This document shows, piece by piece, positions 45,259 through 57,375 of a stretch of 64,000 nt of DNA. The notes beneath the pieces were generated by a model that searched no databases, was not told the DNA's origin, and saw only the letters and a program-made list of their open reading frames with translations. Origin of the DNA: Chrysoporthe austroafricana (Eukaryota > Ascomycota > Sordariomycetes > Diaporthales > Cryphonectriaceae); the NCBI GenBank assembly GCA_001051155.2, contig JYIP02000001.1, forward strand, positions 1,426,001-1,490,000. The letters are read 5' to 3'. The position numbers were made by a program, and so were the translations under genes. The stretch's first letter is position 1, and each line of letters opens with the position of its first letter.

Positions 45259-47274
45259 ATGTTACTCCTGCGTGATCTCGAAGCGGGCGTCACGATCGAC
45301 GTCAATGGGGTAGCCATACCTCAGAAGTTCGCCGTTGTTTGTTTGCTAGCTATTGCAATATGTAAGAATCCCTTCGACCCTCAAGTGTCCGTACATCGGT
45401 CTCATCTGGCCCATCGAGTTATCGCACTGAACTGCCGTCACATTGGTGATCCACTACTATCCATGCGGATAGGCCTGTTGGCGTCAATACTATGATTGAG
45501 GCAGTATATCTTCACAACAAGATCACCTGCAGTATTACTTAACGACTGACGTCGAGTTCCACAGACAACGCTATAGAAATGCTGCCTATCATGTACTTCA
45601 CCTTCACAAGGTACTCGGGTCTCTACTTCTGGAGCATGGCGGCTTCTGACTTCGGGGTTCTGATCTACGCAACGGGCTTTGGTAAGTTGGTATCCCCAGA
45701 AGACAGGCCTTCAGATCCGAATTCTTTCTCTCCTTGAGGACAGGCAGAATCTCTATCGGCCACATGGTTTCGCTGATACTTGAAAGTACAGTCATAAACA
45801 ATTTCCGACTGACAGGCAATGTGAGTCAAGCATGTAGCAGTCATTGCGACAGTTTAGGCTCCTCAAAGCCCATAGCAGCGCACTGTCGATCGTTGGCGAC
45901 AGACATAAGCCCTAATGTTGCTATCATCCAGTCGATGGTTGGCTTGTCTTGAGAATGAAGAAGGGAGGTGCTAATGCGATCTTCTAGCAAACATTGCCTA
46001 CCATCCTAACCTGCGCGGCATGGGTACCAATGGTTTCGGCACAGAGCCTAGTCCTCTACTCGCGCCTACGCCTGATCAACCTGAACGAGACAGTACGCCG
46101 CTGCGTACTCGCTATGTACGTGCTTCTCGGACGACAGCGGACGATATTTTTCAGTCTATTCTGAGCCTGGTGGAGATCTCGAATGCCCACAACAGAGTCT
46201 CGCAGACCACTTACCTGGCGCGAGCTGACCTCCCGTCTCCCGCAGGATCATCATCAACGGAATCACCTTGCACACCGGCACGGCCGTAACGACGATCGGT
46301 TCAAACAGCAAGGTGGCGCACCTATTCCTCGAGCCGTACGCCATCATGGAGAGAATTCAGGTGACCGTCTTCTTCGTGCAAGAGCTGATCCTCTCGTCCC
46401 TGTACGTGTGGAAGGCACGCTGGTACCTGAAAACGTACCGCCATCGCGACGACAAGGGGAGTAAGGCGCAGCAGATGCTGACTTCGATGATGGTGCACCT
46501 GATCCTGTCAAATGTCGTTGTGGTCGCCCGTATGTGTACCTGCGTTCCCCATCTTAATGAGAGGATATGTCTCCCCAAGTCTTTTTCCGTGGCACCCTAA
46601 TACCCCCACCCCCTACGTTTACTCTGTAATGCTCAGCCAAACTGACCCTTGGATCCCCCGAAACAGTCGATATCGCCATCCTCGTTCTCGAGTACATGGG
46701 CCTCTATATACTCCAGGTCTCCTACAAGGCTTTCGTGTACTCGGTGAAGCTGAAATGCGAAATCGGAATCCTCACCCGCCTCGCTGACTTCGTCAAGTCT
46801 GTGACGGCCGTGAAACCTTCCCACGGCGCCCACCATTGCAACGACGGTGACGGCAAGTCCCCGTTCTACCACAGCTTCGAGCTGACCTCGCAAATTGAGC
46901 GCGAGTGGGAGACGACGCTGAGAAATACGTTTGGCGCCCCGGTAGCGCGCGAGGAGAAGAGAGGTAGAGGGGATACTGATTATTATGACGATGATGCCGG
47001 TGCGTTGCTGAGGCCAGACGACAGTCGGGCTAGAAGAAGTCTGCCGGAGAATGGTCAGCGAGGTGTCACGGTTCCGGTGTTTGGGGCCGTGAGTTCTGCG
47101 GGAGGCGGGAGTGTATGCGGCAGCAATATCGCACCGGCAGTGTCAATGACGCCTCGGTCTACAGGTGATTCGCTAGAAGGGCAGAACGAGAAGGCAATAT
47201 CGGTGAAGAGGCCGGAGGCGTTGCACAAGCGCTGTTCTTCTGGGAGCGCCCGACGCGATGACATATTGGGATAG
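45259..47274 (+). CDS. Multi-span integral membrane protein, DUF7703-like
   Basis: Six exons (45259-45361, 45565-45681, 45744-45820, 45988-46115, 46246-46529, 46667-47274) keep phase throughout and give 438 residues. Membrane segments include FAVVCLLAIAIYNAIEMLP, GLYFWSMAASDFGVLIYATG, TILTCAAWVPMVSAQSLVLY, CVLAMIIINGITLH, QVTVFFVQELILSSLYVW, HLILSNVVVVALDIAILV and GLYILQVSYKAFVYSVKLK. The last three blocks match a fungal membrane family I know as DUF7703, with its YNAIE, QS.VLYSRL and FVYSVKLK landmarks. The stretch between the second and third segments (exon 3) is longer than in relatives. The C-tail of about 140 residues is hydrophilic. Function is unknown. Introns of 62-203 nt are longer than elsewhere in the window. 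Confidence 0.78.
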
Positions 47275-48150
47275 ATACTGGGTAGATGATACAGGCGTTT
47301 ATGTCACATATCTAGCTGAAGACGTCTCAGCATCTAAGATCATGTGTGCGGTATTCATTCTCTTGAAGAGACTCATGTCTAGACCATCAGACAGCCTCTT
47401 GAATCGTAATATGCCCTCTGTGCGCGAATTATCTGAGAGTGCCACAACGAATCGAAAGACGGTATACACGTCGCAACTCAGATTCGCCTGGTGAAAAAGA
47501 ATACGAGATATTGTTATCTGTTGGCAGCTCTTGGAGGAGCAGATGTGGTGTCATACTGAAGCTGAGCCATTATCGAAACTACGAGCGCCGGATCTGTCGG
47601 TATAGACACGACGCAGAATGCTTCGGGAGGAAGAGAGGAACCGGGTGGGGCAGTAGAGGGACGCCCCCTACCTTTTCCTTTTCCTTCATATCCTTGGACA
47701 TGTGTATGTTGTGCTTGATTATCCGTCCCTTTGTTGGGGAGAGGGGTTTGCAACAGAAGGAGAATGGCAGATGACAGGAGATCAGGATGTGTGCTGGAGT
47801 GTCACAGACTCACAAGCATATAGGCAATGGTTATAGTTAATAAGCCCTAGTATGTCATTCCCAGTATCTATCAAAATAAAGTAACCCGTATACGATAAAG
47901 GGTCGGGATATCTCGTTCCTCTAGTCCGTTCCCAATGCGCCTTCATGATGCCTGACCCGCAGGGCCGAATGACGACCCTGTCTTATCGTTTATAGTCCCG
48001 CCCAAGCCTCCCAAGCGATGCTGCCTCACGATGAGTTCGGGTATCTTGAATGCCGGTGCCGGATGTCCCACCCATAATGTGACGCCGCCGATAACCATCT
48101 TCCTGTCTATGATGACGATGTCGAAGGGAACGAGTAACGAGCTTGCCAAC
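47275..48150. other. Intergenic between convergent genes
   Basis: About 0.9 kb with the 3' flanks of the membrane protein gene and the HAPSTR1-like gene. No domain-bearing frame. Confidence 0.6.
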
Positions 48151-48930
48151 TCAGAGGTGCCGCCGCTTCGAAGCGGGGCCCCCGTCTTTGAACTGCCCAA
48201 GGTTCGCGAGGCCGAACAGCTCTTCGTAGTTCAGGTGACGCTTGCTCCCCGCACCGCGCCCGAGGTGTGTAGGCACCCGGACGGGCCGCCGTGGTGTGCT
48301 TCCGCCGTGGTGCCGCGCAGACCGAGATGACCGGGGCGTCGATATCGAGCTGTCGTGCGTACGGCTGTCCGAGAGACGTAGGTTGCCGATGTTGAGCTGG
48401 TTCTGCGCGTCCTGGGGGTAGGGGTGGGGGGAGCGGAAGTTGAAAGTCTCCTGAGTCGGCACGACGATCTCGGGAGGATCCATAGCGGCCTCATCCACCT
48501 CCTCCACTATCGGTGTGTCTGTTTCCATCTCTGGCTGCGACTCCGTCTGCATGAGTGCCTGTTGTTGTTGTTGTTCTTGTGTGGGAGCTTGACGTATCGA
48601 CGAAGTGCTCGCTGATCGGTGGATCTGGGGGGATGGCACGGTTTCGGGCTTCTCTGCATCGTCCTCGCTCTCCGTGGCGCCTGGTGAGCCATCCCTTGCC
48701 TCCAGACGCTCGTTGGCCCATGCCCTGATCCTCCAACCCTCTCCATCGTCAAGACCGAGGTTCTCTCTGTCTAGAAACTGCAATAGGTCGTCGAGACAGT
48801 CCTGGTATCCAGCTGCGCGGGCCTTCTGCTGTGCTGTGATGGATGACTTGTACAGCTTCGTGACCGATAGGGCGGCAGTGCGGAAGACGTCAACCAGCTG
48901 TTCGGGGTTCGGTTCGTGCGCCATGGTCAT
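48151..48930 (-). CDS. HAPSTR1/TAPR1-like conserved protein
   Basis: Intronless, 259 residues from ATG 48930; the second ATG at 48924 is in ACCATGG and probably the main start (257 residues). The first 80 residues are the conserved part: QLVDVFRTAALSVTKLYKSS, then AGYQDCLDDLLQFLD and a GEGWRIRAWANERLE helix. I recognise this as the N-terminal helical domain shared with animal HAPSTR1 (C16orf72), a HUWE1-associated stress-response protein, though the match is from memory and fungal function is not established. The remainder is disordered, with a QEQQQQQ run, an acidic VEEVDEAAMDPPEIV block, Ser/Arg stretches, and a conserved-looking end (HLNYEELFGLANLGQF followed by SKRRHL) that could be a nuclear signal. 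Confidence 0.7.
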   Translation of the reverse strand: MTMAHEPNPEQLVDVFRTAALSVTKLYKSSITAQQKARAAGYQDCLDDLLQFLDRENLGLDDGEGWRIRAWANERLEARDGSPGATESEDDAEKPETVPSPQIHRSASTSSIRQAPTQEQQQQQALMQTESQPEMETDTPIVEEVDEAAMDPPEIVVPTQETFNFRSPHPYPQDAQNQLNIGNLRLSDSRTHDSSISTPRSSRSARHHGGSTPRRPVRVPTHLGRGAGSKRHLNYEELFGLANLGQFKDGGPASKRRHL

Positions 48931-51842
48931 GCTTGTTCGCCTGAGGCGGGGTCACCGGTAATGAAAGAGCGTCGTTGTAGCGCGGTCGTGCGCTGTCGTG
49001 CGGTACGGTGCGGTATGGTATCGTGTCGTAGCCACTCGTCTCGAACGACGATGGTGTCTGGACTGAGACCCAAGCGAGCCTGTCGTTGGTGATGGGCTGT
49101 CAGGCAAGAGGATGACTGATCATTTGGGCGCAAATGAGGTTCTGGCGGGGCTTTTTTCGCCGGTGGGCCCTTTCTTTGCGTTGGCAGGGCGCCAGTGGTG
49201 AGTGTGCATGTGCGTGTGGATCCTGATCTGGATCTGGGCCTGGGACGGAATGCGGGATTTGGGTTTTTGGGTTTTGGTCATTGCATGCAAGCCAGTACCT
49301 CTCCAGCCCTGGGCGGTTCCTGACGGTTCTCTGTGTTCTATAGTGGATCCTGACGGTGGCAACTCAACGACAAGAGGTGAATCACAGACCACAACCTTCC
49401 TAGAGGGTGGTCGAATGTGAAGGATTGATGGGATGGTGTGAGATGAAGATAACCTGGCCTCATGCCTCCCCCTCCCAGTGTAGTGGCACACGTGCCGGCC
49501 GCGTTGGGGTCGGATGCAGGGCCGTCGGTCGCGGGAACTCAGCGTGGCGACCCCTGTCAACCTCACGGCAGAAAACGAAACGAACGTCATTTCTCCCCTT
49601 CCACGCCCACCCCGCTCAAACTTGGACCGTCGCGGACATCAAGGTCCAACGTCGAGTTCTGATTTCCTCATATCTGTACCTCTGATGGTCATGATATTGA
49701 GCTGTGTGGGGTTTGCTGCGCCAGTAAGACAAGATGCCACCGCCAAACCTATCTAGTTGCGGTAGTGGAGGAGATACAGCCTACCTGGTTGTAATGAGGA
49801 TAGGTCGTGGGTGAAAGGAGCATATAATATGAAAACGCGACTCGTGAGAGTCTAGAGAGAAGATCCTTCCTCTGCAATCTCAATAGAGAAGAGAGAAACA
49901 AAAAAAAAGAAAGAAAGAAAAGACGGGGCGTACCGGAGTGGCTTTGTTCATTGCCATGCATAAGAGGGGAAAAGTGTGGTCGATGATGGTTGGACACTAA
50001 ATCTAGCTAAGTACACAAGCATAAGTAGTACAAAGAGGGCAACGTTTAGAGATCTGCGTCTCCTCGAGAAGATATGTCGGTCAGATTAAGGAGTAATTGA
50101 TACAATTATCCGAGCAGCTTCACTTGTGTCCACGAGTGGTGAGAACCACTTCGACAAGCTAAGCAAGACACACAGCCCACGGAATTATCAATCTAATATT
50201 CACTCAAACTTTGATAATCCCTGCAATAAAAATGAGGGAATAGTGACCTCTGCAGGCTAGAGCTCCGAGTATCCCGTCTGTTTTTCTTCCCCGGACTCAT
50301 CAGACCTTAGAAGAAGGAGGCATTCTCTAGCGTATATCGAAGTACACGAGAATCGGGTAACGCTTTCCTTCGATGTCTTCCTAGGCATCCTCACTTTTCA
50401 AGACCCTCATCGCCCTCTTACTATAAGGCGGATTCGGCCCCGCCCCTACGTGCTAATTGGTTTTACGTGCACGTCTCTCTGCATTCATCAGGACCGATCA
50501 CGCTCTTCACAAGTATACGTATCCCGAGTCTCTGCACTGAAGCGAGCACGGCAGACAGCCCCAAATCCAGGGCTTGCCTGTCTGGGGAGTATTGGTTCGT
50601 GCTACACCCTTGGTAGACAACATACGGCCATGGCCTTCCTCAACCACGAAAGACGGCCAATGTCAACCCGAGGCAAAGTCGATGGGACAGCCTCGGAACT
50701 CACGGTATCAGAGCGCATGTACTTGCCTCCCCTAAAATGTTTTGTAGCGTAGTCAGTCGTCATCAAGGGTTCACAGTTGAGTATTTCCAGCCTTGTAGGT
50801 GAAGCAACGCTAGAGTCCCGTGCCTTAGTCAGCGAAACCATATTACCCCTGGCAGTAGAATGAAACAACCAACGTCATTTCCTTTTTCTTGGTGGGGGCT
50901 TTCACAGCTGGGGTCTTATCGGCCGCTCTCTCTTATCGCTGGCCGATGTCAACTGGCAACTTCGTTCCTGTCAGTTGTTATGGCTTTTGCAGCCAGCACG
51001 GCTGTCGTTAAAAAATGGAATAGGGCAGACTGATGGCGCAACATGAGCTCATCAAGTTGATGAGGGAGGGTGTTTTGCAGCTAAGAGGGGAAACTGGATT
51101 AGTAGGACGCAGACAGCCGGAAAAAAACATGCCTAGTGTATATACGTCGCAATCACTGATCGCGCGGAATCAGATGTTTCCCCGTCTTGCTTGTATGAGT
51201 AATTCAGCTGGATATCCCGCGAGAATTTGTATGTGATGCGCCTAGAAACATTGATAGTCCGGATGTATTCCAGAGACTGGAGTTTCAACCTGGTAAACCT
51301 CAAAAAAAAAAAAAAAAAAAAAAAAAAAGGCTTGCTTCTTGGTCTGACCAAGTGAGCCTGCATAGTCGAGATGTTTCTCCTCCTAGCGATCGAAGTTAGG
51401 AGCTCGGCGAATTCTTGCTTTACGACGTCTGCATGTCTGCATGTCGGAGACGGACGGGAAGTTTTACACGGCGATACTTGTAACTAAGCTCAACTTGTCA
51501 CTCCTCCCTGCCTACTTGGAGCCGCACCTCTATTTGTGTTAGCGTGCCTGCCATAAGCAGTATCCCTGCACCCCTATCCCGCAGCGCAGCGACTCGCGTT
51601 CGGAATTTTGTAGTGCACTTACCTGCACCTCCACTTCGACCTTGACAGGCACCTCCCAACTTTTCGATCTCACGCCTACGACGAATTCCAGCCCAGATCA
51701 ACGTCGTCGTAATACTCCACGAACCCCCATTCGACCATCACGAATTCACGCGCAATCAACAGAGAGAAGCCCCCATACCCTCCAAGTCCCTTTTTGGCGC
51801 GTCAAGGCGCGTTGAGAGTCCTTTCATTTATCACCTGTAAAC
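48931..51842. other. Divergent intergenic region, no gene seen
   Basis: About 2.9 kb between the HAPSTR1-like gene (minus) and the ISWI gene (plus). It contains a poly-A run, some A/T-rich patches near 50000-50300, and a C/T-rich leader from about 51490 to 51842 before the ISWI start. Only short overlapping frames. Confidence 0.6.
51302..51328. repeat. A27 homopolymer
   Basis: Twenty-seven consecutive A, about 0.5 kb upstream of the ISWI start. It is isolated, without flanking target duplications or coding remnants that would mark a retroposon tail. Confidence 0.85.
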
Positions 51843-54800
51843 ATGGCGCCGCGGCCTAGAGCCACCAACGACAATGACGCGTCGATGCACGACGCTTCTG
51901 ACGACGGGAGGAACGTAAATGAATCCATGGTGTGTATTCTATATTCAACAGCACGACGTCCATCTGGTCCCCTGCCTGCCTCCCCGTCGCGACTGGCAAC
52001 TCTACCGGCGCAAAACTAAGTCTCGAGCAGGATGTTGATGAGACCCCGGACTATACCGATTCCGACACCAACCCAAACACGACAGCTAGCAGTGTGGCTG
52101 GCGACCCGGTGCTGGACGGTAGGAAGCGACGCTCAGAGGCTAACCAGCTGCGACGAAGCATATTTGGCAAGAAACATGACAGGCTGGGCGAGTCTAAGGT
52201 ACGAGCCACTGTTCCCCGCGCGCTGGAAAGAACTTGCAGATGGCCTTGACTCCGAGACTAAAACGAATCGAAAATATAAGGAAGATGATTCTCTCCGACG
52301 ATTTCGCTACCTTCTTGGCCTTACCGACCTCTTCCGCCACTTCATCGAGACGAACCCGAACCCCAAGATCCGTGAAATCATGGAAGAGATAGATCGCCAG
52401 AATGCCGAGCAAGCAAAGTCCAAGAAGGGTGCAAACCGTCAAGGTGGCGCCGCGGGCAGACACCGTCGGACCGAAGCAGAGGAAGATGCGGAGCTACTGA
52501 AGGACGAGAAGCAGGGTGGGTCTGCTGAGACGGTCTTCCGCGAATCGCCTCCCTTCATCAAGGGCCAAATGAGAGACTATCAGGTTGCCGGTCTTAACTG
52601 GTTGATTTCGCTCCACGAAAACGGAATCTCGGGCATCCTGGCCGACGAAATGGGTCTTGGCAAGACCCTGCAGACCATATCTTTTCTCGGCTACCTACGA
52701 CACATCATGGGTATTACCGGTCCACATCTTATCACAGTCCCGAAATCTACTCTGGACAACTGGAAGCGAGAGTTCGCCAAGTGGACTCCCGAGGTCAACG
52801 TGCTGGTGCTTCAGGGTGCCAAAGAGGAGCGGGCAAAACTCATCCAGGACCGGCTCAAGGACGAGTCCTTTGATGTCTGCATTACAAGTTACGAAATGAT
52901 CCTCCGCGAGAAGTCACACTTGAAGCAATTTGCTTGGGAATACATCATAATTGATGAGGCTCACCGTATCAAGAACGAGGAATCCTCTCTTGCCCAGGTC
53001 ATTCGACTTTTCAACTCGCGCAACCGCTTGCTGATCACTGGTACCCCACTTCAGAACAACCTTCACGAGCTGTGGGCCCTGCTCAACTTCCTACTCCCCG
53101 ATGTCTTTGGCGACTCCGAAGCATTTGATCAGTGGTTTTCTGGTCAGGATCGCGACCAGGATACTGTCGTTCAACAACTGCACCGGGTTCTGCGCCCGTT
53201 CTTGTTGCGGCGTGTCAAGGCGGATGTTGAGAAGAGCCTTCTTCCGAAGAAAGAGGTTAATCTCTACGTGGGCATGTCAGAAATGCAGGTCAAGTGGTAT
53301 CAAAAGATCTTAGAGAAGGATATCGACGCCGTGAACGGGGCCGGTGGCAAGAAGGAGTCAAAGACACGCCTGTTGAACATCGTTATGCAACTGCGGAAGT
53401 GCTGCAACCACCCTTACCTGTTTGAGGGAGCTGAGCCTGGTCCTCCCTACACGACCGACGAGCATCTCGTCTTCAACGCCGGCAAGATGTTGGTGTTAGA
53501 TAGGCTGCTGAAGCGACTTCAAAGCCAAGGCAGCCGTGTCCTGATCTTCTCTCAAATGAGTCGCCTTCTAGATATCCTCGAGGATTACTGTGTCTTCAGA
53601 CAGTACAAATACTGCCGAATTGACGGAAGCACCGCTCACGAGGACCGTATTGCTGCGATCGATGACTACAACAAGCCTGGCTCTGAGAAGTTCATCTTCC
53701 TCCTTACGACACGTGCCGGAGGTCTCGGTATCAATCTTACAACAGCCGACATTGTCGTTCTCTTCGATAGTGATTGGAATCCCCAGGCTGATCTGCAGGC
53801 CATGGATCGCGCTCATCGTATCGGTCAGACCAAGCAGGTCGTTGTCTACAGATTTGTGACGGATAATGCGATCGAAGAGAAGGTCCTCGAGCGTGCTGCC
53901 CAAAAATTGCGTCTTGATCAGCTCGTCATCCAGCAGGGTCGTGCCCAGACTGCAGCCAAGGCAGCGGCAAACAAAGACGAGCTCTTGTCAATGATTCAAC
54001 ATGGTGCCGAGAACGTCTTTCAGACGAAGGGTGCCACCGGTGTTGTCGCGGAAAAGAGTACTGAATTGACAGAGGATGACATCGACGCCATCTTGGCAAC
54101 GGGTGAGAACCGAACTAAGGAACTCAATGCCAAGTATGAGAAACTCGGTCTCGACGATCTCCAGAAGTTCAGTTCGGAATCGGCCTACGAATGGAACGGC
54201 AAGGACTTTACCAATACCAAGAAGGACATTGGTATCAACTGGATCAACCCTGCCAAGCGAGAGCGAAAAGAGCAATTCTACTCGATAGACAAGTACTACA
54301 AGCAGGCTCTGCAGACCGGCGGTCGGACGGCCGACACCAAGCCCAAGGCTCCACGAGCTCCGCGGCAAATTTCGATCCAGGACTACCAGTTCTACCCCGC
54401 GAGGTTGAGAGAACTGCAAGAGCGCGAGACTGCGTACTACCGGAAAGAGATAGGGTACAAAGTCCCTCTAGCAGACGGCGAAGATGACACGCTGGACACT
54501 CGCAAGATGGACCAGGAACTTGAACAGCATATAATTGACGAGGCTACCCCTCTGAACGAGGAGGAACAAGCAGAGAAGGAAGAATTGGCCAGGGAGGGCT
54601 TCGAGGCATGGAATCGCCGTGACTTCCAACAGTTCATCAACGGCTCTCACACCTACGGTCGAAACAACTATGAGGGCATCGCTCTGCAGTGCCAGAACAA
54701 GAATGCTGCAGAGATCAAGCAGTACGCAAAGGTGTTCTGGCAGCGGTACAAGGAGATTTCAGATTGGCAAAAGTTCATCAAGCATATCGAGGACGGCGAG

Positions 54801-55415
54801 GAGAAGCTGAAGAAGATTGAGCACCAGCGCAAGACGCTACGGAAGAAGATGTCGCTGTACCGGGTGCCCCTACAGCAACTGAAGATTAACTATTCCGTCA
54901 GCACTACCAACAAGAAAGTCTACAGTGAGGAGGAGGACAGGTTCCTGCTGGTGCAATTGGACAAGCATGGCCTGGACAAGGAGGGTATCTACGACATCAT
55001 CCGCGACGAGATCCGGGAAAGCCCCTTGTTCCGCTTTGACTGGTTCTTCCTGAGCCGCACGGCCGATGAGCTCAAGCGACGCTGCACCACCTTGCTCACC
55101 ACAATTGTCAAGGAATTTGAAGACATTAAGTCGACTGCGAATGGAGTCAACGGCAAGCAGAAGCGTGAGCTGGAGGATGAAGAGAACGACGACGATAGCG
55201 TGGTCGCTCCAGTCAAGAAGAAGGCGAAATCGTCGAACGGCGTAAAGGTTCGCACACCAATTCCTTCCCTGGTAACGTGGTCACTGACAAGTGAACAGAA
55301 CAAGGCCCTTGATAACGTTAAGTCCAAGGGCAGCTCAGCCACGCCTTCCCGCGCGTCAAGCGTGGCCTCTAACAATTCCACCTCGAAGGGAAGGGGCAAG
55401 GGCAAGAAAAAATAA
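51843..55415 (+). CDS. ISWI: ISWI chromatin-remodelling ATPase
   Basis: Exons 51843-51929, 52031-52198 and 52281-55415 in phase; the acceptor of intron 2 is AAG. The Snf2 ATPase is complete: [10 protein letters not shown] near residue 207, [12 protein letters not shown] near 309, [11 protein letters not shown], and the second lobe with [13 protein letters not shown] and MDRAHRIGQ near 593. The acidic N-terminus and [18 protein letters not shown] (AutoN region) precede it. HAND, SANT and SLIDE follow, with [16 protein letters not shown] and [17 protein letters not shown] landmarks. ISWI slides and spaces nucleosomes; in fungi it corresponds to Isw1/Isw2. Near the end, 55248-55298 (GTTCGC...GAACAG, containing CACTGAC) is 51 nt with no stop and probably an intron. 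Spliced length is 1112 residues, retained 1129. The C-terminus is Lys-rich. Confidence 0.95.
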
Positions 55416-56158
55416 GCTGCTGGCCATCATTGTTCCGAATCTTCTCCCATCTGTCTCCAACTTGAAAAACCAAGGTGAGACAGAGAGACAGAGTTGGAAC
55501 CATTGGGCGAGGGGCTGCTCATTGTGGCTCCTGCTCAGAGAAGACTCTTTCAGGGCTTGCGGAATTCACAGGAGTTTTTTTTTTTGGGGGGGGGGGGGTT
55601 GTCTGTGTTACAATGCTGGAGGACAGAAAGAGGTCTCACACAGTACCAAAGAGGATTGACGGGCGGTGGTGGCTTTTGTTGAGAAAAGAGAGATGGGAAT
55701 ATCAATATGTCTTAGTTGGGTTCGATCAATATCTGCTGTTATGTAGATGCAGCACTCATAGACTTTTCCAGAGGCAAGATGAATGTGACTCATGATCAGT
55801 AAATTGTCTGCACGCCTCCCTAAAAGTCTAACTCTCGGAAAGACTCGACTCTACGGTTCACGGCAAATTTCTCACGCCTCTTGCCCGTCCTCACAGCCAG
55901 GACACCGTGTACTCCCGCTACATCTCTCAACCCAGCCTGAGCCCGCCTCCTATAGGTCTCGGTTGGCTAGCATGAGAGCCCTGTTTTAGGATGCTCATTA
56001 GATGATTTTGAATCAACATCTGGTTCGTGATATCAAATCCTAATATTCGCAATCCCATCCGTAACCCGCATAGTTTTTGCCGAGAACGCCTGATTCTATG
56101 CCCCAGAACTTTTGACAAGAGATTCCTTCCTTTCCGCTCTCCTCGTCCACAATCGAGA
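55416..56158. other. Intergenic between convergent genes
   Basis: About 0.74 kb with the 3' flanks of ISWI (plus) and eIF3i (minus). It includes a T11-G13 homopolymer pair at 55575-55598. No gene seen. Confidence 0.6.
55575..55598. repeat. T11 followed by G13 homopolymers
   Basis: Eleven T directly followed by thirteen G in the ISWI 3' flank. G-runs of this length are rare and prone to length change or sequencing error. Confidence 0.85.
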
Positions 56159-57375
56159 TCACGACTGCTTGTTGAGCTGTTCCCTCTCAGCCTCGTACAG
56201 AAAGTCGAAATAAGCCTTGTCAAAGTGGTGCACGCGCACGTAACCGTCCTCTCCTCCGGATGCGTAGCCCTTGCCGGTGGGATCTGCTGCGACGGTATTC
56301 TGGAGGCAGGATGTGAGCAAAAAGGCAGATTGTGAAGGCCGGCAGGGTATAGCAGACTTACCAGAGGACCGAAGTGTCCACGGACACGCCCGACCTCCTC
56401 CTCGAAGATCTTGTGGTAGAATCTCGCCTCGAACTTGCCCTGCCTCGCAGACGTAGTGGTGACGTCCATGGCAGCCTGGCCACCACCGAGGATGACAAAG
56501 TCCTTCTTGGGGGTGATGGCGGCACTGTTCAGGGGCGTGTCTGCCTGGTAGGTCTTGAGCACCTCGAGGTCGCGCGCGCTGATCAACTTTGCCGTCTTGT
56601 CCTTGCTCGCGGTGATCAGATACGTCCTGTCCGGATTCCACTGTAGGTCCGTGACCTGGCAGCCGAGCTCGTGCACGGGGATGTTGTAGATGAGGTCGCC
56701 ATTCTTGCCGTCATACTGACTGACGGAGCCGTCCTCGTGCCCGGCAATGATGTACTTGGACAGGTAGCTCCAGCCGGCGACGGTGGCCTTGCTCTCGTCG
56801 CAGACGATGGTCAGGGCCTTCTCGGGGTTCTGCTCAGCGGTCGGATCGCAGTTGACATCGAGCACGACGATGGTGCCCAGATGGCCCATGCGCTTCTCGG
56901 TGACGCCCAGCAGCCTGGTGCCGTCTTCGGAGAACTCGACGCGCTTGACGGCGGTGGGGAAGTCCCAGGTCATCAGGCACTTGCCGGTCTGGACCTCCCA
57001 CAGCTTGATGGTATTGTCGGCGGAGCCCGAGGCGATGACGGTGGATGTCGGGTCGACGTCGACGGTCCAGATGGCGCCCTGATGGCCGTGGTAGGTGCCC
57101 ATGCGCTCGCCGTTGTGGGAGAACCAGGCGCAGATGTGTTGGTCCTTTGCGGTGGAGAAGATGATGTCGCCATCGCGGTTGTATCTGTGAGAGAACGGTA
57201 GTTTGTGTCAGCAGGATGTCCTAAGGGCCGTGAACTAAGCCATAGGCATGAGTTTGAGGAATTCGTTCTGCGTAGTGCGACTCGGGAGGGTATGGTTGGT
57301 GGAGCAGGCGGAGGAGGAGGTGTACCTGATTTGTGTGAGGGCACGTTCGTGGCCCGCAAGGAGAATGGGCCTCAT
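56159..57375 (-). CDS. TIF34: Translation initiation factor eIF3 subunit i
   Basis: Three exons: 57375-57326 (50 nt), 57184-56362 and 56299-56159; introns of 141 and 62 nt. Phases agree and the protein is 337 residues, the usual eIF3i length. It is a WD40 propeller throughout: start [76 protein letters not shown], and the family-specific end [15 protein letters not shown] followed by FLYEAERE. eIF3i is a peripheral subunit of the eIF3 complex that binds eIF3g and eIF3b and supports scanning on the 40S ribosome in the cytosol. It shares a divergent promoter region with the C1-THF synthase gene. Confidence 0.95.

Noticed and set aside
51302..51328. Retroposon poly-A tail
   Set aside because: No target-site duplication or coding remnant was seen next to the A run.
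56671..57201. 176-codon plus-strand frame opposite eIF3i
   Set aside because: Low-complexity Val/Asp/Gly-rich antisense of a WD40 gene; no independent support.
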